DNA of 64,000 bases, taken from contig NC_034015.1 of NCBI RefSeq assembly GCF_000346465.2, forward strand, positions 13,933,507 to 13,997,506, in the 5' to 3' direction. Source of the stretch: Prunus persica (Eukaryota > Streptophyta > Magnoliopsida > Rosales > Rosaceae). A program made the position numbers and the translations under genes. Positions 60,904 through 64,000 of the stretch are shown one piece after another (position 1 is the stretch's first letter; each line of letters begins with the position of its first letter). The notes beneath the pieces are model-generated. The model searched no databases and had not been told where the DNA came from. It was given only the letters and a program-made list of their open reading frames with translations.

Positions 60904-63342
60904 TCAACAGTGCGCCCGACACTGCCGGCCTTGAAGATTCTTTAGCTTTGTGAGTTTCTTCCTCCTCTTTCTCGCCTCAGCTGCAGCAATTGCATCCGCC
61001 AGTTTCCTATTAGGGTAGATGATTGGTTCACTATTCTTCTCTGGCAAGGCAGAGAACATATGAAAAGATTTTTCAGCTGTTGCGGTGTAATCTGACTCAA
61101 ACCCATTCTCATGCTTGATACTAGATGCAACTCTTTCATGGTTTGCTGACGCAGGAGTAAGGAATATCTCCTTAGGACCATTTTCCTTAGGATAAGGTCC
61201 TGTATGCTGATCGGCTCCATCCAGAGGAAACTGAGCTGGCGTTTCATTAAGATCATTTGAAAGTCTGGCTTCCATCGAGCCAGAAGCTTCTGCTTTTAAT
61301 CTAATAGGGAAAGAGCAATGGTGGTTGTCTAACTGTGCAACAGTTCTTGAAGATGAACTAGCACTGTACTGGTTATTAAAAGAAGTTTCTTCTTGTTTAT
61401 TGTTCAGGCACAAGGAGGACTGGGGTTGGAGTCCATTCCCATTATCAAAATGAGGGATGAACCAAGGGCACGGAAATACATATAAAGGAGTTCTTGTTCC
61501 ATTATTGGTCAAGGGGTTTTCTTGTTCATGAGAAGAATCAGCTGTACCATTAGCTGGCAAAGGGATATTTGATGGAATGGCCATCGGATTTTGTGATACA
61601 TGTTGCAACTGAACGGAATTTGAAGACTGAATGATAGAAGGCCAAAAAACCGGTGTAAATGGTGGACGGTTAAACAAGAATAATGGGGAATTACTAGGTG
61701 AAGAAGGAGGTATCTGCATCTGCACATAGGCTGACATATTTTCACTTGGTGTTTCCTCCACCTCTGCCTTTATCACCTTAGCCATCTGCAAAATGAGAGA
61801 GCATGTCAAGCATTAGAGATTTTATTAAGGTTAAACATCTCTTCAATGTCAGGCATATCTTACCTGAACTTTCAAGTGCTTATTTGTTTTCTCCAAAGAC
61901 TGATACTCCTTTAAGGCCAACTCCTTTTTCTTCTCATTTAAAAAGCCACCAAAAATGTGAATAAAGTTAGCATTGTCATGATGAGAGAGAGAGAGAGAGA
62001 GAGAAGAGTTGAAAGAAAAGCAAGTTTATAAGAAATAATTGGGGACTAATGCCTACCTTTTTTAAATTTTCATTCTCCAATGCCAGATCAGCAGCTTTTC
62101 TGGTTAACTCCTCACACAGAGCCTGTAGAACAAGGAAAGATGCATAATTTGCTAAAGTCTAAATGTCCGATGGCCAAGAATGCAATCTGCACTGGACACA
62201 TACCATGCAATTTGAGAATAACAAACACAACTCATGAAGATCTATTGTTTTAAAAAAGGAAAAGATAAAAAGTGACAAAAAACAATGCACTTTGTGACTC
62301 ATTTAATTTACTACCTCAGTGACACATGGTGCATGTCATATTATGGTTAGGATAGTCATTACATGAACAGCAACTATCCAATATGTTATTTTACAAAAGC
62401 ACATATACACACATTCATATCATTTAGTTATTCCTGAGACTGCAAAATGCAAGGAGGCCCTCAATTGTGATAAATGATTAGTATAGGACGGGAGAATAAC
62501 CACCACATTTCTCCAGGATCCCAAAGCAGAAATTTTTTTATGAACCCAAAGCAGAAATTTACTCAATACCCTAAAGCCCAAAAAAAAAAAAAAAAGACAA
62601 AAAATAATCTCTGGATCCTAGGACAGGAGTATAACTGGTATAACCTAATTACCGAACAGAAGCTTGTATTATAGGGAATTGAACCCATACTCCTGTTGCC
62701 TAAGTGTCAAAATGCTTTCACAATTTTCCAAGCCATAAAATAGCAATAACTATCTAGCAGAACATTGTTCTCGGTGTTGACCATTTGATAAAATGAAGAC
62801 ACAATGACGTCAACAGACTTGAATTAAATACAAGGAACAAATGCAACCTTTACCATATTGAGGAATATATGAAGAAAATATTGATAGTCATAAAATTTCC
62901 TCCCCATCCCTCTTAAACACTCCCAGAAAAAGGAAAAAAAAAATTGATATGCAATAAGTAGAGTAACATCAGCTTACCTGCCTCCGACGAATTGTCTGTC
63001 TGGCTGACTCTCTGTTGGCCAATATTCTGCGTATTCTCCGCTCTTCCTTCTCCTCCTGAACAAGGTAAACATTAATTAAAACTAGAAAAGAAAAAGTAGT
63101 CACAGAACATCACTTTAGCGGGAAGAAGTTTAAAGGCTCAGTACCTCAGTTAAATTCCGCCTTGACTTGCTGCAACTGAATGATGGGTAACTTGTAGTGC
63201 AAATTGGACTTAACTTTGTTACTTCAGCATCATGCTCAGCCTTCACAATCTCATTGCTCAGAACCTGCTCAGTCTTCAGCAGTTCCGTTACTACATTGGT
63301 GCAAACCGTTTCACATTGCCGCAGACCTGTTACTGCTTGGTC
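60904..63342 (-). CDS. bZIP transcription factor, 3' part (5' end outside window)
   Basis: Nuclear DNA-binding protein. Exons in transcript order: 63342-63145, 63055-62978, 62122-62057, 61932-61864, 61785-60904, all in phase 0, 430 residues visible. The first visible exon has no start codon, so the N-terminus lies beyond 64000. The basic region is RRIRRILANRESARQTIRRRQ; leucines follow at N+18, +25, +32 and +39, giving the zipper. The residue seven positions after the invariant Asn is Ile instead of Arg/Lys. The C-terminal 294 residues are Ser/Asn/Pro-rich and end in a basic stretch ARKRRKKLTKLKNLQ. The (GA)n run at 61984-62003 lies in an intron. I recognise a bZIP of an uncharacterised plant group, not a named gene. 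Confidence 0.85.
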
Positions 63343-64000
63343 CTGCTATATCAAAAATAAAATTAAAATAAAATAAATCATGAAGTCCTGCAGAAAATAG
63401 TGTGATTTGGTGACAGAGCCCATTTTATTTGGGAGATTGGATAGCATAAGTTTTTAGTACATTTGTCGATAAACTTATTTTGGACTGGAGTATTGACATC
63501 ACCGTTTAACAGACTAACACACCCTCCGCTGTTGTAAATTTGGCGTACTTCACATAATTTTACTCAAATATCATTGGACTGGCTAACCTTATTTGGACAA
63601 ATCCTAATGGTGATGTAATTTGCATACTTGAAAAAGGATTCTAGCCGAACCAGCCATGGACTCGGCCCCATTACCATGTACGTCGTTTGTCTCCTATCCT
63701 GACGTTAATATCATTAAATTCTGGTCATATATGCATTCAAATGGTTACATTTATATCAATGTTTAAAATTTCTTGTCTCGTTGCTTGGATTGGGTGGAGT
63801 CACAAACATTGTCATGGGGATTCAAGCTTAAATAGCCATAAGTTTAAAGAAAAACATAATAAACTCATCTAATAACACAAAATTCTTTGTATTGATTCAT
63901 AAATCATTAGAAATCTCGTTGGAATCTTATAAACTACAATATTCATAATTTGACATTTTTAAAAAGTCACCAATAAACAACTCATTACATACAATAAGCC
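63343..64000 (-). other. Probable intron of the bZIP gene at the right edge
   Basis: AT-rich, no exon recognised. Since the exon at 63145-63342 begins with an acceptor (minus-strand ATATAGCAG) and lacks a start codon, this is most simply intron sequence. Confidence 0.5.

Overview
The window is nuclear DNA of a eudicot plant. The genes have several small exons with GT..AG introns, AT-rich introns and plant-specific families (CYP94 P450, cucumisin-like subtilase, small LysM proteins, GDSL esterase). Three Ty1/copia LTR retrotransposons and several small non-autonomous elements lie between or inside them. The gene set and repeat style would fit a woody rosid such as Rosaceae, but that placement is a weak inference.

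Layout, left to right. 622-4695 (+): TAF12, a TFIID/SAGA histone-fold subunit, with a 2-base frameshift inside a 33-bp repeat. 7537-10495 (+): uridine/inosine nucleoside hydrolase (URH1-like). 11034-13147: an old, internally deleted copia element on the minus strand. 14275-14601 (+) and 21959-22282 (+): two copies of a short LysM protein, each followed by a GDSL esterase copy. The first GDSL copy (about 16640-21495) is a pseudogene split by a young copia element that lacks gag (16696-20832); the second (25468-28377, +) is intact. Between LysM1 and the pseudogene lies an array of 22-bp hairpins surrounding a possible phosphoglucose-isomerase fragment. 28.4-34 kb: intergenic, with two SINE copies and a MITE-like repeat. 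34020-35513 (+): intronless CYP94C1-like P450 of jasmonate catabolism. 37746-44231: a full-length copia element on the minus strand with identical 429-bp LTRs and separate gag and pol frames. 44.7-45.4 kb: hairpin and MITE repeats. 46047-54619 (+): a 15-exon AT-hook/WD40 protein resembling a TFIIIC subunit, with a LINE fragment in intron 5. 54818-55709: a hAT-type MITE with 8-bp target duplication. 56374-60065 (+): SBT4.14/XSP1-like subtilase. 60904-63342 (-): the 3' part of a bZIP gene running off the right edge.

The host genes do not form a pathway; each looks independently transcribed. The most notable features are the tandem LysM-GDSL duplication and what transposons did to one copy, the hairpin array, two very young copia insertions (one gag-less, one with pol closed off from gag by stop codons), the TAF12 frameshift, and a bZIP basic region with Ile in place of the usual Arg. 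Exon boundaries were placed by hand from splice motifs and reading-frame continuity; all similarity calls are from memory of the families, not from searches.
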